A DNA stretch of 64,000 bases from NCBI GenBank assembly GCA_038216655.1, contig JBBQPZ010000011.1:67724-131723 (forward strand). Reading direction: 5' to 3'. The notes beneath the pieces were generated by a model, which was given only the letters and a program-made list of their open reading frames with translations, did no database searches and had not been told where the DNA came from. Numbering within the stretch: the first letter of the stretch is position 1; every line of letters begins with the position of its first letter. Position numbers and translations under genes: made by a program. This DNA comes from JAFDWR01 sp038216655. GTDB lineage: Bacteria; Armatimonadota; Fimbriimonadia; Fimbriimonadales; Fimbriimonadaceae. Positions 63,862 through 64,000 of this stretch are shown here, in pieces.

Positions 63862-64000
63862 TGACCGGTTCCCCTTAAAGTTTCCACCCTCGAATCATAG
63901 AATTCGGCTCCAAAATAGGAGACGAACATGGCAGCAAGGAAACGATATTCGGAGGAGCAGATCGTGAAGGTTCTGCAGGAGATCGATGCGGGGGCGAGCA
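63862..64000 (+). mobile_element. Left end of an IS3-family insertion sequence, incomplete at window edge
   Basis: The element appears to begin TGACCGGTTCCCCTTAAAGT, with the TG end typical of IS3-family terminal inverted repeats, exactly where the mutM frame stops matching. An orfA-like reading frame starts 66 bases inside. The other end, orfB and the target duplication lie outside the window. Confidence 0.75.
63928..64000 (+). CDS. IS3-family transposase OrfA, N-terminal fragment
   Basis: Only 24 residues are inside the window: MAARKRYSEEQIVKVLQEID then AGAS. This is the start of the helix-turn-helix of IS3-type OrfA (pattern K-R-x-[FY]-[ST]-E-E-Q-I-x-x-[IV]-L). AATAGGAGACGAAC in front contains a good ribosome-binding site (AGGAGA). 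Partial because the window ends. Confidence 0.85.
   Translation, partial: MAARKRYSEEQIVKVLQEIDAGAS

Overview
The window looks like a chromosomal segment of a free-living, moderately GC-rich bacterium. My best guess is Armatimonadota, class Fimbriimonadia. The evidence is a PEP-CTERM sorting signal of the type common there, many secreted and VWA-domain proteins, a short primary sigma factor, and intergenic spaces full of small palindromic repeats. The placement is from memory of such genomes and is not proven by the sequence.

Layout. 1-5136: repeats, an ECF sigma factor, an ABC-2 exporter pair, a CvfB-like RNA-binding protein and MsrA. 5227-8856: a small exported protein, then L-fucose isomerase, a degenerate polysaccharide deacetylase and a creatininase-family protein. 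9123-16787: a J-like protein, a structured RNA candidate, RluB, a D-Ala-D-Ala carboxypeptidase, ScpB/ScpA, tRNA-Cys, a glycosyltransferase and an MFS exporter. 17112-27956: a PEP-CTERM protein, Hsp20-Lon, thioredoxin, DnaG and the primary sigma factor, a thioredoxin-fold protein, an inositol-phosphatase-like enzyme and tRNA-Gly.

28308-41672 is a nine-gene minus-strand operon with overlapping or nearly touching genes. In transcription order it encodes a large exported membrane protein, an ABC permease, its ATPase, a second ABC permease, a coiled-coil protein, a MoxR AAA+ ATPase, a DUF58 protein and two VWA membrane proteins. It is the most coherent candidate here for a poorly described system: a MoxR/VWA chaperone-like module fused at operon level to an ABC-2 exporter. 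41910-46076 is a small redox group (dihaem cytochrome, unknown secreted protein, PQQ-type dehydrogenase). 46302-53172 holds a CAP protein, a serpin, YceI, a frameshifted DoxX gene opposite a MarR regulator, a MOSC protein and a DUF3445-type haem protein.

53285-62873 carries ribosomal protein genes in S10/spc order, but broken: L3-L4-L23-L2 end at a terminator, about 2.6 kb with a TPR gene on the other strand follows, then S19-L22-S3-L16-L29-S17-L14-L24-L5 and another terminator. S10 is not upstream, and S14/S8 do not follow. The window ends in a mutM gene cut by the left end of an IS3-family element.

Recurring themes are very tight translational coupling (GTGA, TTGA, TGATG, TAGTG and TAATG junctions), intergenic palindromic elements with imperfect terminal inverted repeats, short tandem repeats with 6- or 7-base units, and hairpins that overlap start codons.
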